A stretch of 64,000 nt of DNA from Mikania micrantha (lineage: Eukaryota; Streptophyta; Magnoliopsida; Asterales; Asteraceae). Each line of letters opens with the position of its first letter. Positions within the stretch are counted from its first letter, which is position 1. Made by a program: the position numbers and the translations under genes. Where the stretch lies: positions 57,661,741-57,725,740 of the forward strand of contig CM018689.1 in assembly GCA_009363875.1 (NCBI GenBank). Direction: 5' to 3'. Of this stretch, positions 34,001 to 45,867 are shown piece by piece. A model generated the notes under the pieces. It was not told the origin of the DNA, searched no databases, and saw only the letters and a list, made by a program, of their open reading frames with translations.

Positions 34001-35669
34001 GAGACATTACTTGTACGGGACGAAGTGTACGGTCTATACGGATCACAAAAGTCTTCAACATATTCTAGATCAGAAAATGCTAAATATGCGACAAAGGCGA
34101 TGGGTGGAACTGCTGAACGACTATGACTGCGAAATCCGTTACCACCCAGGTAAAGCAAATGTCGTAGCCGATGCTTTGAGTCGCAAGGAACGAGTCAAAC
34201 CTTTACGTGTGAAAGCGTTAGGTATGACTATTCAAACCAGTCTAATTCCTCAAATTAAAGAAGCTCAGCAACAAGCTTTGCAAGCATTGAACTATTCTGC
34301 TGAGGGACTGAGGGGATTAGATAAGAAACTGGATACCAAGGCTGATGGACTGTTGTATTTTAAAAGCCGAATGTGGGTTCCCTTCTACGGTAACTCTCGA
34401 ATTTTTATCTTGGATGAGGCGCACAAATCCAGGTATTCGATTCATCCAGGTGCTGATAAAATGTATAAAGATCTTAAAGATTTTTACTGGTGGCCTGGAA
34501 TGAAGAAACATATAGCTGAATACGTGGATCGATGTTTAACATGTCTTAAAGTTAAGGCTGAACATCAACGACCTTCTGGGTTATTGCAACAACCTGAGAT
34601 TCCCATGTGGAAATGGGATCAGATCTCTATGGATTTCATTACTAAATTACCCAGAACATCACGTAATCATAACTCTATATGGGTTATCGTTGATCGCCTT
34701 ACGAAATCTGCGCATTTCTTACCCATTCGAGAGGATTATTCTATGGATCAACTTGCTAAACTCTATGTTAATGAGATTGTGTCTCGACATGGAGTGCCGA
34801 TCTCTATCATTTCTGACAGAGATAGTCGATTTATGTCACGTTTTTGGCAAACTCTTCAGAATGCTCTGGGCACGCAAATCAATATGAGCACAGCTTATCA
34901 TCCACAAACGGATGGGCAGACTGAACGTACAAATCAAACACTAGAAGACATGCTTCGAAGCTGTGTGATCGATTTTGGAGGTAGCTGGGATACTCATCTG
35001 CCATTGGTTGAATTTTCTTATAATAACAGCTATCATACCAGTATCCAATGTGCTCCATTTGAGGCTTTGTACGGGCGTAAATGTCGATCTCCTGTGTGTT
35101 GGTCAGAAGTAGGCGAAAGTCAGATTGTTGGTCCGGAACTTATTCAGGAAACGACTGATAAGATCGCCCTTATTCAGGAACGAATCAAAGCGGCTCGCGA
35201 TCGTCAAAAGAGTTATGCTGATAATCGACGTAGACCACTCGAATTTCAAGTAGGTGATCAGGTAATGTTGAAAGTGTCACCTTGGAAAGGCATTTTCAGA
35301 TTCGGGAAGAGAGGTAAACTTTCACCAAGATTTGTAGGGCCATTTAAAATTCTTGAACGAATTGGATCAGTAGCCTACAGACTTGAATTACCTCTTGAAC
35401 TCAGTAACATTCACGATGTCTTTCATGTATCCAATCTGAAGAAGTGTCTGACTGATGAATCATTGATCGTACCTCTAGAAGAGATTCATATTGATGAAAA
35501 ACTTCAATTCAGTGAAGAACCAGTAGAGGTAATGGATCGGGAAACGAAAGTGCTAAAACGTAGCCGCGTACCAATTGTTAAAGTGCGGTGGAACTCACAG
35601 CGTGGACCAGAATATACGTGGGAACGCGAAGATCAGATGAAACAGAAATACCCACATTTATTCCCATAA
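31026..35669 (+). CDS. Gag-Pol polyprotein, Ty3/gypsy chromovirus (Tekay-like)
   Basis: One open frame of 1547 codons. Gag (retrotransposon gag domain, about 31480-31850) carries two CCHC zinc knuckles (32118-32159 and 32229-32270). Protease has FDTGAD (about 32403-32420). Reverse transcriptase has FIDD (33408-33419), RNase H has CDAS (about 33852). Integrase has the HHCC zinc site (His 34422 and 34443, Cys 34533 and 34542) and Asp 34632, Asp 34815, Glu 34923, the last two spaced as D-x35-E. The tail (about 35515-35666) resembles the degenerate chromodomain of Tekay elements, thought to guide integration to chromatin. No stop, frameshift or lost catalytic residue is seen. Starts: 31026 is the first in-frame ATG; 31071 (MAPRRGR) is equally likely and sits just after a CAG acceptor-like site. 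The element proteins presumably also serve non-autonomous relatives. Confidence 0.96.
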   Translation: MDSCSDFTLYVCDQTMAPRRGRSAKNPQTQESIPDPPVNEHSLNEADVARIAGDQLSAVLTGMLAQYQTNRASGSGRVQTEPNATGGHAEIRHTTSTNTINPDPPQRGCTYKYFASCNPPTFTGKEGASGLLKWIEGMETKLKISQCLAEHKVSYAACSLTDSALTWWNTQAKTLTTAVVDAMTWDEFKTMILSEYCPITEIQKLQEEFWNHSMIGANCLKYTDRFHELTCLLPNMFPTEQALIEKYIKGLVPQIKGMVTAAEPRTLKHAITLTTRLTDVAVRSGTLTVKGESSSSLATTTPSTVKGVKRKWVGKGKPGAPVEPSRNVQMAKGYIATTLERKAYVGQAPKCPKCPFHHVGPCPVCNNCNKVGHFSKYCNLPVRRPNQGTQQQQQPQQFNRSCFRCGSPDHFMKNCPTNNTNQGNEARGRAFQIGAEEARRDNNTVTGTFLLNNHYVSVLFDTGADKSFVSSDFASLLGLTVDNLTNPYIIEIANGKTIMTNNVIQGCLLNLNDHLFNIDLLPIELGSFDVVIGMDWLSENRVEVICQDKMIRILLPNGDTLMIQGERAGRKLSIISCMQARKCLRKGCQAFLAYVTENKPHQKRIEDIPVVREYPEVFPDDISGLPPVRQVEFRIDLVPGAAPIAKAPYRLAPSEMQELSSQLQELLDKGFIRPSYSPWGAPILFVKKKDGTLRMCIDYRELNKLTIKNRYPLPRIDDLFDQLQGAIYFSKIDLRSGYHQLRIHDDDVSKTAFRTRYGHYEFLVMPFGLTNAPAVFMDLMNRVCRPYLDKFVIVFIDDILIYSRSQQEHMQHLKLILELLAHEKLYAKFSKCEFWLREVQFLGHVVNENGIQVDPSKIEAVKQWETPKTPTEIRQFLGLAGYYRRFIKNFSKIALPLTTLTQKDRKFIWDSQQEEAFQLLKHKLCNAPILALPEGTENFIVYCDASLQGLGCVLMQNNKVIAYASRQLKVHEKNYTTHDLELGAVVFALKIWRHYLYGTKCTVYTDHKSLQHILDQKMLNMRQRRWVELLNDYDCEIRYHPGKANVVADALSRKERVKPLRVKALGMTIQTSLIPQIKEAQQQALQALNYSAEGLRGLDKKLDTKADGLLYFKSRMWVPFYGNSRIFILDEAHKSRYSIHPGADKMYKDLKDFYWWPGMKKHIAEYVDRCLTCLKVKAEHQRPSGLLQQPEIPMWKWDQISMDFITKLPRTSRNHNSIWVIVDRLTKSAHFLPIREDYSMDQLAKLYVNEIVSRHGVPISIISDRDSRFMSRFWQTLQNALGTQINMSTAYHPQTDGQTERTNQTLEDMLRSCVIDFGGSWDTHLPLVEFSYNNSYHTSIQCAPFEALYGRKCRSPVCWSEVGESQIVGPELIQETTDKIALIQERIKAARDRQKSYADNRRRPLEFQVGDQVMLKVSPWKGIFRFGKRGKLSPRFVGPFKILERIGSVAYRLELPLELSNIHDVFHVSNLKKCLTDESLIVPLEEIHIDEKLQFSEEPVEVMDRETKVLKRSRVPIVKVRWNSQRGPEYTWEREDQMKQKYPHLFP

Positions 35670-35697
35670 TCGATGGTCATCGAGTAAGTCTTCACTA

Positions 35698-35732
35698 AAT
35701 TTCGGGACGAAATTTCTGTAACAGGAGGAGAC
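35698..35732 (+). other. Pre-PPT hairpin and polypurine tract
   Basis: AATTTCG-GGA-CGAAATT (35698-35714) forms the same perfect hairpin as in the LARD-like element. The purine tract AGGAGGAGA follows, and the 3' LTR begins at 35733. Confidence 0.85.
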
Positions 35733-37931
35733 TGTGACAATTGTAGGTAAACATTACGTCATCAATAACACGAGCACGTTTGGTCGTTCTAGGAATCTGT
35801 GTTAAATTGATGATTTTAATCATTACAGGTTTAAAGTGTACGAGAAATTGAGAATATGGGCGAAAACCGTGCGCGAAACGGAGTTACGGATTGTCCGGAA
35901 TCGCGAAAAGAAGATTTCGGCATTAATGACGTAAGCACATTTGATCGTGCTTGAAATCCATGAGGATTTAGTAACTTTTGTTATTGGGGAATGATAGTAC
36001 GTGAAAAATGATGAACGTGGGCGAAAACCGGGCGCAAAACGGAGTTCGTATGCCCCCGGAATCGCGAAACGAAGTTTAAACAAAATATAGGAGGAAAACC
36101 GGGTCAGGCGGTACGCCTGGCGTGGGCGTCGGTATCCAGGCGATGCGCCCCAGGCGCTATGTCGGCTAAAAACGTTTTTAAACGATCTGATCGCGTTGGT
36201 AGCCTCAAAAATCGTCCATTTCGACCTCCAGACCGTAGTTCTTCATAATTTCACCTCCAAGCTTCATTTCAAAGGTGTTTGATCATCCAGATCATCCCAC
36301 GGATCGTATATACAAGTCCCGATCGCTGTTTTAACCGCAGAAACTCGTCAGAACAGGTAACGGTTCGTTTTAACCTTCTAGTTTGATTTTGATTGATTAG
36401 ATCTTGATTTTGAACGTAATGAGATAGTTAGGATTGTTGATTATTGCCTAGATGATGGCTAGGATTGATTATAAACGAAGAACACGAAGTTCTAACGGTT
36501 AAATTCTTGTTTTGATCCGTTGTAATGCCCGATTTTCATGAAATCATAACTATGATTATAATGGTTTAAACCATTTGATTATAACAATGTAGGTGATTAG
36601 TTTGATTAATCTTTGAATTGCAAAGATTAAATCTAAATGTTTCAAACTAATCATAATCATTAACATACTCATTGGAACGATTATCTGATGTTTTTGATAA
36701 CAGTCAGATCAGTATGTTAAACATGGTTATTTTATCAATTATGATACTACATTGTGATATTTCATGATATTTGGGTAATCACTAACAAGGATTAATCAAT
36801 TCTAAGCCATTAAATCATCTAAAAATTATTTTAGCGTTATAATCAACAATATTAACTATTTGATTAATCCGAGATTATTTAGATTAATCAAGAGGGTCAT
36901 CAACTTTGAATTAGGAATCTAATGTAATGTAGGTTCCTACATTATCATACATTGTATGATATAACCTTAAATTAATTAATTATATAATTATTATCTAGTT
37001 GATGATTTATTAAGCAATGTCTTTGACATTGAACGTTCAGAAAGATCTAATCAGTAAACTAGAACATAAATAACTTAGTAAATATAACTAAATGCAGAAT
37101 CACCCTTACTATCAAGTCTTGTGATATTCTGCTACATTTGTATTATCAAGTGAGTTTCATACAACCCCTTTTCTTTTACTGTTTTATTAACATCGGGGTG
37201 ACTATTATGAAATCTTTATCAAACGTGTGATATGTTTAGTAACAATTGCAATACCGGCTTGCATGTGGGTGTCATGGGATTTTGACTATTTTCTGTGTGC
37301 AACAAAAGTCCTCAAAACCAACTGTATCTGGTTAACCCATGTGGGGCCGAATGTGTGAACAAAGATAGTACTATCGGGTTGACAACCCCATTCATGGATA
37401 GATAGCGTCTACCCTTGTGTGAATGCCTGTCACCATTCCTGGTATCGACTTGATGTAGTGAAACATTGAGTTAGAGGCACGGAGTTTGACTTCGGTCATT
37501 TTCTAGACTGGACTGTCAGAAAGGATCTGGATACGGGTCACATGATTATTCACTTATGTTAATGTGTACCATTGACTTTACTATCATATCATATTGTATC
37601 GAGTCTTATTTATGAACTCACCAGTTTTATACTGATATTTTTAAACTTTACATCTTTTACAGGTAATCAGTACCAACGGTGAGGAAACACCTGTGCACGC
37701 ACCATGTAATTAGGACTTGGGATGTAATAAAAGGAACTTAAGTTGTAAACGGATACTCAGGACATGTAATAAATATGTGTCGTGATTTTTAATTAGTGCT
37801 TTTCTTAACTATGTGTGTTATGATACCGGATCAAGTAAGTCACCCCTCACCTTCGAGACTTCACCGCTATGCTTCCGCTACCCTTCAAAGATGACGTCGT
37901 CTGGTGACGCGGAGGAGGTGGGGGTGTGACA
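35733..37931 (+). repeat. 3' LTR of Tekay-like element (2199 bp)
   Basis: Same length as the 5' LTR. The only difference noticed by eye is A at 36289 against G at 27844, a CpG-to-CpA type change. It is followed by the target duplication GCACC. Confidence 0.95.
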
Positions 37932-38344
37932 GCACCGCCTAGGCCAAAAATTACACAGTAAGTGGGCGCCTAGCGCCTAGGCGGCCGCCTAGGCCGATTT
38001 TTACAACACTGCTTACAACACATGATACAACTTTTTAAATATAACCTAAATGATTTTTTTTCTCTTTTCACTTTGTCCAACGTTGATAGTCTTTAAGAAT
38101 TGAAGTGAGATAAAGTAATTTTAAAAGAAAAACCCCTCAAAACAAATGTTTCACTTCTTGACATTTTTGATACATTTGACAATTTAGGTTAAGAGTTAAA
38201 TTCACTTTTAATTAACTAATAAATTAAAAAGAATATTTGCTTTTAATTTGGTATGATTATGGCTCAAAAAAGAACCAAGCGAACCTATAAAATCATCCAA
38301 CTTAAAAGTTGTGTATCCCGCTGTATCGCGTGGTATTATACTAG

Positions 38345-39980
38345 TATATACACACATATATGATTTTTATAGTTTGGTAACTTCAATCAATTTTCTAATG
38401 AAAACCTCGTACATGCCAACTACCAACTTATCCACTATCAATCAATTATAGATCTTGTGACCAAAATAAGGTTTTGTTAAAGATGGTGGTAAGGAACATG
38501 AATATGGATGAAGTAGAGGTTTTCTATGTGAACGTGTGATATGCATCATACAGTTAATAAGTTGTAAAGTAGTTACAAAAGCTATGATTTGAAATTGCTA
38601 AATGATCATGTTTCTTGAAAGTAATCTTGCCTATTAATTTTCCAGCTCATATATATAATACAGATTTAAGATTTGTGATTCAAACTTTACTTCATAATTA
38701 AATAGAAGAATTCCATATATGTTTTTAGAAAAGTGTGTTAATTGAGGAAATTAATTCTTATATATTTAAAAAAAATCAAAATTGGTAAAAGTTGAAAAAA
38801 AAATGCAAGATAAGATACAATCTTTATGCTATTTTTCCATCAAAGATGCTAATTTTGCTTGTCCATTTAAAGTATGAAACCTTTTAATGTAAGAAAAATC
38901 TTTTACATATTCTCAATTTCTCATGTCATAAAATTTCAGCCACGATGTCGATCCGTCACAAGTGAGATGCCACATGTACCATCATGTTTACAATCACCTG
39001 ATAAAATTAGCAGACATGGCCAGGGTCGACCCAAGCATTTTGTGAGACTAAAGCAACTAATAAAATTATGCCATTTTAGTAAATTAATATATGCTTTCAA
39101 TTCTAATAAATGTTGATAACACAATTAACATAATATTATTTTGATAATAACATAAAAAATATCAAGTTAGTTAATGGTAAACAGAAACAACAAAATTGTA
39201 TTGAACATAAATAAAAAAATGCAACTAAAAAAAGGATAATGTATCATTATCATATCAACTAACAATTGAATATTTTAACAAAACATATAGTCATAAACAA
39301 TTTTAGAAGCCCGTATGCAATAAATGTTTAAAAATAAAATTAGCCTCTAATAAAAGTGAATAATTCAAAAATCAAATAAATCAATTGGTATCAAAATATC
39401 AAATTAATAAATATATAACAACAAAAATCAACAAAGTTAAGATAAAGAGCCACCTAGAAAATTAAATCAACGATTACAATAAAAATTTCAAAATATCATA
39501 CTAATCAGATAAAGAAAAAAAAGAGAGAGACATGAGTTGTTGAAAAATATATAAAATCTATTTTGGCTAAGAAATAGAAAAAGTATTTTTAAAACCCTCG
39601 AAACCATCTTAGACGAACTTTGATTAAACTTATTTCGACGATTTTGGAACGTATTGTCGAACTCTACAATATTAGTTTTATGTTTTACCTTTTATATTTA
39701 ACTATAAAGTTTGTTTTAGGGCTTAGTTTTTAACTTTTAACTTTTATGTTTTATCTTTAGTTAGGTTTTAATATTTTATTTGAAAATTTAGGTTATAGTA
39801 TTAAGATTTATGATTTGACATCTAACGTTAGTCGATTAGGTATCGACAAAAAGATTCCAATGACACGAAAATGAGTTCGTTTGGATCGATTTTCAAGTTT
39901 TTAAAAATCAGTTTCTGCTTCATAGGCAAATATGATATTTTAGGGACATATATAGTCGTCCTTGCCCTTTTCGTGTGTGT
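38345..39980. other. Intergenic DNA with a transposon fragment
   Basis: AT-rich. 39000-39075 (GGCCAGGGTCGACCCAAGC onward) resembles the end of the DNA transposon at 22022-22476 but no second end is found. No gene is supported. Confidence 0.4.
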
Positions 39981-39989
39981 ATACATACA

Positions 39990-40020
<31 letters not shown>

Positions 40021-40022
40021 GC
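39981..40022. repeat. (TACA)n microsatellite
   Basis: About nine uninterrupted TACA units. Confidence 0.95.
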
Positions 40023-40509
40023 ATATTCATACATATATCATATCTAATAAACATAAAAAGTAATTTCCTTAAATTCTTCGAAAGTTACTTTTATTAGATC
40101 TAAATTTTGTGATATAAATGTTTTTTTATTCTTTACTAATATTAATAAAAAAATTTTAATTGTAGAAAGAATTAGAAGAATTGTGGGTTTAACATGTGCT
40201 ATTTTTTCGATCTTTTAAAAAGAACATTTTGGACGTTATATTTATATATATAGGAATCAAGACTTGAAATAACTCATTTTATCTCACTAACCCAAGTTTT
40301 CAGTCCAAATCATAGATTTTCTTCGAACGCCATTACTGTAGATATATAATATTTTTTATGTGTATGTATATATTTACAACTGTTTAATTCTTATTACCTA
40401 TGTAATTTTTAGCAATTTGCAGTGACATATGTAACTGTCTAAAAATTTACTTTGTTATAAAATATAAATAGTGGTAAATTTACACACATACATAAAATAA
40501 AAATTGTTC
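40023..40509. other. Intergenic DNA
   Basis: AT-rich; nothing recognised. Confidence 0.4.
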
Positions 40510-41151
40510 AACTTAGTATAAGTGTTCTAATCCTATATAAATAACCTGAATAGTAGGTTATTATTAATTTTTTACATATTTAACTTATTTAATATGTTAA
40601 GTGGTGCTATAATTATTTTATACAGCAAACAATAAATTAAAAATTATTTAAACCCATTCCTATTTACGCAATATATTTGAAAAAAAAATAAGTTTTTCAA
40701 AAAATGTGTGTCAATATTTAACTTTTGAAACTTAATTTTTTTCAAATATTATGCGTAAATGTGAATGGTTTTAAATAATTTTTAATTTATTGTTTGCTTT
40801 ATAAAATAATTACAGCACCACTTAACATATTAAATAAGTTAAATATGTTTTTTTTGAACGGCTTGATACAACGACACCCAATACGGGATTTCAACCGTTC
40901 CCTCGGATTTGACGCTCTGGGGCGTATGCCCGAGCCCACCCCAGGAGGAACCCCACAACTGGGTAAACCTCCTGACCTTGCTTCAACAAATATGCCTCAG
41001 CCCGGATTCGAACCCAAGACCACCCATAGGGAAGTCAAGGGGGTAACCATTAGGCTAGAAGCCCTTGGTTAAATAAGTTAAATATGTAGAAAATTAATAA
41101 TAACCTATTATTCATGTTATTTATATAGGAATATAACACACATATTAAGTT
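40510..41151. mobile_element. Foldback (long inverted repeat) element, split by a SINE
   Basis: 40510-40702 is an inverted copy of 40722-41151 once the SINE and its duplication are removed. The arms are about 190 bp with only scattered differences and a loop of roughly 20 bp. Outer ends read AACTTAGTATAAG and, on the other strand, AACTTAATATGTG. No transposase and no certain target duplication, so the superfamily is open. Confidence 0.8.
40849..41068 (-). mobile_element. Full-length tRNA-derived SINE
   Basis: On the minus strand an A box TAGCCTAATGG and a B box GGTTCGAATCC lie near the start, and the end is CCGTTCAAAAAAAA. It is flanked by a perfect 19-bp duplication beginning TTAAATAAGTTAAATATG (40830-40848 and 41069-41087). 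A SINE is transcribed by pol III and copied by a LINE reverse transcriptase; the nearby LINE has the same tail. The forward frame at 40794-41072 is not a gene. Confidence 0.92.
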
Positions 41152-41545
41152 TAATGATCTAATTGGAGAAAAAAGTTTCAGTGACTTAACTGGAACAGTT
41201 GAAAAAGTTAGTTGCATTTGTGTAGAGTTATCTCTAAAAATAATCTTTAATTAGAGGTGTTTTACAGGCTTATTAGGATCGAGCTGTTCCCAAACATCCT
41301 CAACAAATGAATCTCGTTGAAGCCATATCTTTTGAAGCGACTGAAAACTTCTAAAGTTTTTTTTTATGCTTCTAAAGTGTTTATTTATGCTTATAAAGTT
41401 TATTCTTTCCTCTTTTGGGCACCTATGTGCATCACCTTGATGTAAAAAACAACCCCGACACATCATGTACCAAGGAAATAAAACTTATGAGTGCCCATGC
41501 CATGGTGCCTCGTATCTGGTGCGTTCATCGTACTTGGCTTCTTTC
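41152..41545. other. Spacer
   Basis: No feature recognised; the minus-strand frame at 41251-41466 has no motif. Confidence 0.4.
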
Positions 41546-42376
41546 TTTTTTTTTGAACGGCGAATTTCATTAAAACCATCAAAAACGAGCTAACAAGGAG
41601 CTAAAGCTCAAAGGCCACCAAGTACATATACATCCACCAAACAAAAAAAGACAGAAAGACCAAAACAACAAAATGAAAAGGATTGCAAGGAAAAATTAGA
41701 CCACTCCTCCCAAGACAATGAATCCCATTTAGCTCGGTTTTTGATCCAGCAATAGCTTAAGGTTTGTACCTCCTTCAATAGACCATGATACGAACGCCTT
41801 TCCCTGTTAAACACAGCCTCATTTCTAAACCTCCAAATGCACCATAATGCTGTAAGAATGATAGCCTATAAAGCGTTTTGAAAGCGGGTATTTCGATTAC
41901 AGAACTTGTGGGTTTCCAGCAAATCTTGAATTGAGAAGGCATAAATCGGTTGGATCTTACACCAAGAAGAAATTCCTTGCCATAGTAGTGATGCAACAAA
42001 GCATGAGGAAAATAAATGATTGACCGATTCACTGATCTCCTCACATAATGGGCATAAGGGAGACATAATCAACATATTTCTTTTGGCAAGAGCATCCATC
42101 GTTGGTAGACGACCGAGTTGGGCCTTCCATGCCATAATATTGACTTTTAATGGAACCCATTTACACCACTTTCAAATAAATTGATTGTTGCAAATACCAC
42201 CTTGTGAGCACCTGATCCTTATCGATTTGACATTGAATAATCCATTCGAACCATCCGACCAAAACCCAATGATCACTGCCATTTTTGAATTGAATTCGAT
42301 TAATACATGACAAGCAATTCTCAAATTGATCAAGTTCCATCAGAGAAGCTGGATGTGAAATCCAGTTCCAATGTTA
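41546..42376 (-). mobile_element. 5'-truncated LINE with broken zf-RVT domain
   Basis: On the minus strand, frames around 42135-41866 and 41814-41608 read as the zinc-binding domain downstream of plant L1-type reverse transcriptases: WKAQLGRLPTMDAL, then CPLCEE, then NHLFSSC, then a Trp-rich stretch with WCIWRFRNEAVF. Frameshifts separate the pieces, and the RT and endonuclease are missing. The 3' end is GCCGTTC followed by A9. 5' truncation is normal for LINEs. Confidence 0.85.
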
Positions 42377-42987
42377 GTTTTTTTTAATAGAAAAACTTGT
42401 CATTTTCCTAAACTATTTTAAACTAATTACATTATTATATGATATTAAACCTATGACCTCTCGTTTTAAAAGAAAAGACTTAACCAAATGAGTTAGTCAT
42501 ATTTGACGTTTGTAATGTTAAATGACTCCCAACAATAGGTATCTAGGCTCTGAAGAACATTGCAAAATGTGATATTTAGCGCGAATTATAGAATCCTGTA
42601 AATCGTTAATTTTTTTTAACACTAGGTAGCAACTAAAGCCACCTGGTTTAGGCTAAATTTTCTACTTGATTAAAATGTCTGTCATCCATAAAAATCATCA
42701 TGATTTGATGAGATCAAGTATCTCTCTCTTTTTTTTTTTTTTTAACGATTATGTTTACAAAAGAAGTATTTAATTATTTTATTACAAACAAGTTACTTTT
42801 AGAAAAAAATGCATAAATTTAGAAAAAATTACATTTCACAAGCGTAATAATTTTGTATAAATAATCACATATAATGTTTTTCTCTCTCTCCCTAATTAAT
42901 ATGGTTCTATAATTCGTCTAATATAACTTTTATTACATAAAATGTAAACAGTCTTAAAGAAAATTATAACGAAAACCATGTTTGTTA
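42377..42987. other. Intergenic DNA
   Basis: AT-rich with a T-rich run near 42727-42743; nothing recognised. Confidence 0.4.
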
Positions 42988-42996
42988 TTTCAAAAA

Positions 42997-43272
42997 GCGT
43001 AAATTACAAATTTGGTCCACGTTGTTTTAAGTGTTTTAACTATTTCTGTCAAAAATATAATTTTCTATCAATTCAGTCCATATAGTTTAGATAACTAACA
43101 TTTTTGGCCCCACCATACTTAGGTTTTGAGCCAAAACCGTTATAATAGTTAAATTTGAGGGGCCAAAACCAATAGTTGTCTAAACCACGTGAACTGAATT
43201 GATAAAAAAATATATTTTGGGTCGAAATACTTAGAACACTTAAACCACGTGAGATAAAACCGTAATTTAGTC
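42997..43272. mobile_element. Mutator-like MITE, 276 bp
   Basis: Left half GCGTAAATTACAAATTTGG and the complement of the right end (GACTAAATTACGG) begin inverted repeats of over 100 bp. A 9-bp duplication TTTCAAAAA flanks it (42988-42996 and 43273-43281), the Mutator-type length. No coding sequence. Confidence 0.82.
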
Positions 43273-43281
43273 TTTCAAAAA

Positions 43282-43918
43282 TTACAAGTAGGTGAGAGAT
43301 GGGATGGTTTGTGGGACCAAGTAATTTGCTAATGGTTAAAACTTGAGTCCCCTAACATGGCTCCTAGGGGACCTGAAATCATGGTTGTAGATTTGAAGGC
43401 ATAAATTAGGATTCTCCATAACATTTATTTAAACCTAATTATCACCTTTTTTCAACTTTTGAATTATTATTTTACATACATGTGGATCTAATGGTTTGTG
43501 CTTATTCATCAACTAACCACATAAATCTGAAAAGGGGTTGGACCACCATGACCCACGATTAGGGTTTTAATGAAGTTGGTCTTACTCATACAACAAGCTT
43601 CTTGATATGACATTCTCATCTTCCTCATAAAGCATTGATTTTTAGACATGTAGTTGGTAGAGACTTCTATCATTGATTTTTACTTCTGTTAGTTTTGGTA
43701 ACTTTTTATTTACGATTCAATGTACCATTTATTAAGATTCAAAGTATTCTCTTTTAGACTCTATCCCTACACATAATGTAAAAATAATGTCACACGAATA
43801 GGACCCAAATGGATTCATAATGATCATGTGATAATATTTTTATTCAATGTTATTATATTAGATTAATGAACATTAGGTATTTTATCATTACATGACAATG
43901 TTGAATATTATTATGGCA

Positions 43919-43982
<64 letters not shown>

Positions 43983-44074
43983 CTGTAAATATTATTTTTT
44001 AGATTAATTTTGAGCATTTATTTAATAAATAAAATAAGCTATTAGAGTTAATTAAACATATCAAGTAGGTTTAT
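43282..44074. other. Intergenic DNA with (AT)n microsatellite
   Basis: An uninterrupted AT microsatellite of about 58 bp lies at 43923-43981. No gene is supported. Confidence 0.6.
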
Positions 44075-44324
44075 TTGTTTAGTTGGGGTTTCACCTTGTG
44101 ACCGAGAGGTCATGGGTTCGAGCCCTGTCATGGGCAATTAAAGGATATCCAGGCGAAAGAAAAAATCTTGCATTTAATCTCGGGTTCTGTACATATGGGG
44201 GCAAAGGTTTACCCATTCTAGGGGGTTCCCGCGCATCTGGTGTGGCCGCGTCTTACCTTTGTCCAGTGGACCCTGTTAAGACAATATACGTGTTATGTAG
44301 GATAGTCACCGTTCAAAAAAAATA
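44075..44324 (+). mobile_element. tRNA-derived SINE (second family member or related family)
   Basis: A tRNA-like head with TGACCGAGAGGTCATGGG and B box GGTTCGAGCCC is followed by a body rich in GGGTTC-type words. The end is CACCGTTCAAAAAAAA. The A box is weak and the target duplication was not found, so the 5' boundary is approximate. The 109-codon frame across it is not a gene. Confidence 0.75.
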
Positions 44325-45693
44325 TAATGTCGAACTAGCTAATGCATTAGTACGAGGAGGCTCAGCACTTGCTGGCCAATTAGTTTTTTTTTTTCAGCAT
44401 AAAAAAGCATAACTCTTTCCTCATTGATATATATCTCAGAAAAAAACTTAAAAACATAACCCTTTTCACGTTAGATTGAATTATATATCAATATACAAAA
44501 GAAATTGCAATTCGTGTCCTATGGATTCTTCTAAGAAACTCTAACATGCGATCTAGAGTTAACCAAGAATTGAAGAGCTTTAATTTTGAGCTCATGCGCG
44601 TTTTGAAAATTTTCTTCCGGACCTAATAATCTTGACTCAACTTAAGATAAATAGGTTTGATTTGGGTGAATAATTATTATATTTTGCATTGACATATGTA
44701 ACTCTAACATATAAGAGGTTTAGGCGAGTAACATCTTAATACACAATGCAAGTCAAATGAAAAACCTCAAAATTATGTGAATAAAATAATTTCAAATGTG
44801 TAATAATGATCATTGATCAATAATTTATTTAATGAGAAAATCATTAAGGATTGTTAATTAAATAAATAATTTTTTTAGTTATAACTTATTTTAACTTCGT
44901 AAAAAATCGACCACATGATGCTTTTGAATTCTCTCCTCTGTCTCAGTCACGCTTTGCTTCCATCTTAGCCTATTCTCTCCTTCGTTGTAAATGCTTTAAA
45001 AATTGTATTTGATGGATTTATATTATTGAATTTAGAAGCCTATTTGTTTAAGTTTGGAGGTTTAATTTGTGAGTTTGATTGACAATGACAAAAATGCAAA
45101 GAAATAAAGTTTAAACTACCAGAATGGTGGGGGTTTGTGTTTAATAATTTATGGTCATCAATGTAGGCTCATAAAAGCACATAGTTTAATCATGTAATTT
45201 TTGTTTTTTTATTCAAATTAAGGGATCGATTGGAATCATACAAAGATTATCAATTAAGTTTCCCATATTCTTAATGATTGAAAATGACACGTTGCCTTTC
45301 TTATCTTCATACACTCTGCCATAACTAATTGGCACCAACTCTTTGGGAAAATGCTACTTTAGATCAAATTAAAGAGCATTGGTGATACATTTGGAGAAAT
45401 TATGTTGTCAAACAAATTGGTCTTAGTAATATTTATTTATTAAATTTCATTACTTTCTTAAAATATATTATATTTTACCATTTCTAAAGTAAATGGGAAT
45501 GGGTCTACTTAAATAAACCTAGGAACTAATCTGGATTTCAAATTTCAATTGTCTAATTTGACTTCTAAGATTATGGTCATTTCCTATATGTAAATGCTAG
45601 TGACATAAACCCCCTTAACAAGATTATTTAAAACATTGTGTTTGTTTCATATAATATATATAAACCATGCTGAAAGATCATGCAAGCCATCTA
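44325..45693. other. Intergenic DNA
   Basis: AT-rich; nothing recognised. Confidence 0.4.
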
Positions 45694-45701
45694 CAACCAA
45701 A

Positions 45702-45859
45702 CAGTAGCGAAGCTTGACCATAATCCCAGGGTGGGCGAACTAATTTTTTTGTTTTCCAGAGGGGGCGAAATAAAGGTTTTTAAAAAATTTTACACTACGT
45801 ATCAGGAAATTTACACTACTACCCCCCCCCCCCCGCGTCTGAATAAACCTTCGTCCATG
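45702..45859. mobile_element. hAT-type MITE, 158 bp
   Basis: Ends CAGTAGCGAAG and the complement of CTTCGTCCATG are imperfect inverted repeats. A perfect 8-bp duplication CAACCAAA flanks it (45694-45701 and 45860-45867). A C14 run lies inside. Confidence 0.82.
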
Positions 45860-45867
45860 CAACCAAA

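Larger units (their letters stand above)
27288..37931 (+). mobile_element. Full-length Ty3/gypsy chromovirus (Tekay-like) LTR retrotransposon
   Basis: It is 10,644 bp, with two 2199-bp LTRs and a 5-bp target duplication GCACC (27283-27287 and 37932-37936). It has a Met-tRNA primer site, an extra upstream ORF, a hairpin-repeat segment, one uninterrupted Gag-Pol frame and a pre-PPT hairpin. Domain order Gag, protease, RT, RNase H, integrase marks Ty3/gypsy. The C-terminal chromodomain-like tail and long LTRs point to the Tekay lineage. I saw a single LTR difference, so it inserted recently and may still be competent. Confidence 0.95.
26848..38011. mobile_element. Non-autonomous hAT element, split by the Tekay-like retrotransposon
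   Basis: Inverted ends CATGGTTGTAAAATTCG and the complement of CGATTTTTACAACACTG are flanked by a perfect 8-bp duplication CTTACAAC (26840-26847 and 38012-38019), the hAT hallmark. Subterminal regions are GC-rich with repeated GCCTAGGCG words in both orientations. Its own length is about 515 bp. The middle layer of the nest. Confidence 0.85.
26760..38344 (+). mobile_element. Non-autonomous Helitron, split by a nested hAT element and LTR retrotransposon
   Basis: The left end TCTATACTACTATATAATAC follows an A. The right end has a degraded hairpin CCCGCTGTATCGCGTGG, a spacer and CTAG followed by T (38341-38345). These are the standard Helitron termini. Without its insertions it is only about 0.4 kb (26760-26847 joined to 38020-38344) and has no coding capacity. 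It is the outermost and oldest layer of the nest. Confidence 0.75.

Noticed and set aside
40794..41072. 92-codon frame with Pro/Gly-rich sequence
   Set aside because: It runs antisense through a SINE with a perfect target duplication.
44083..44412. 109-codon frame
   Set aside because: It runs through a SINE body and poly-A tail.
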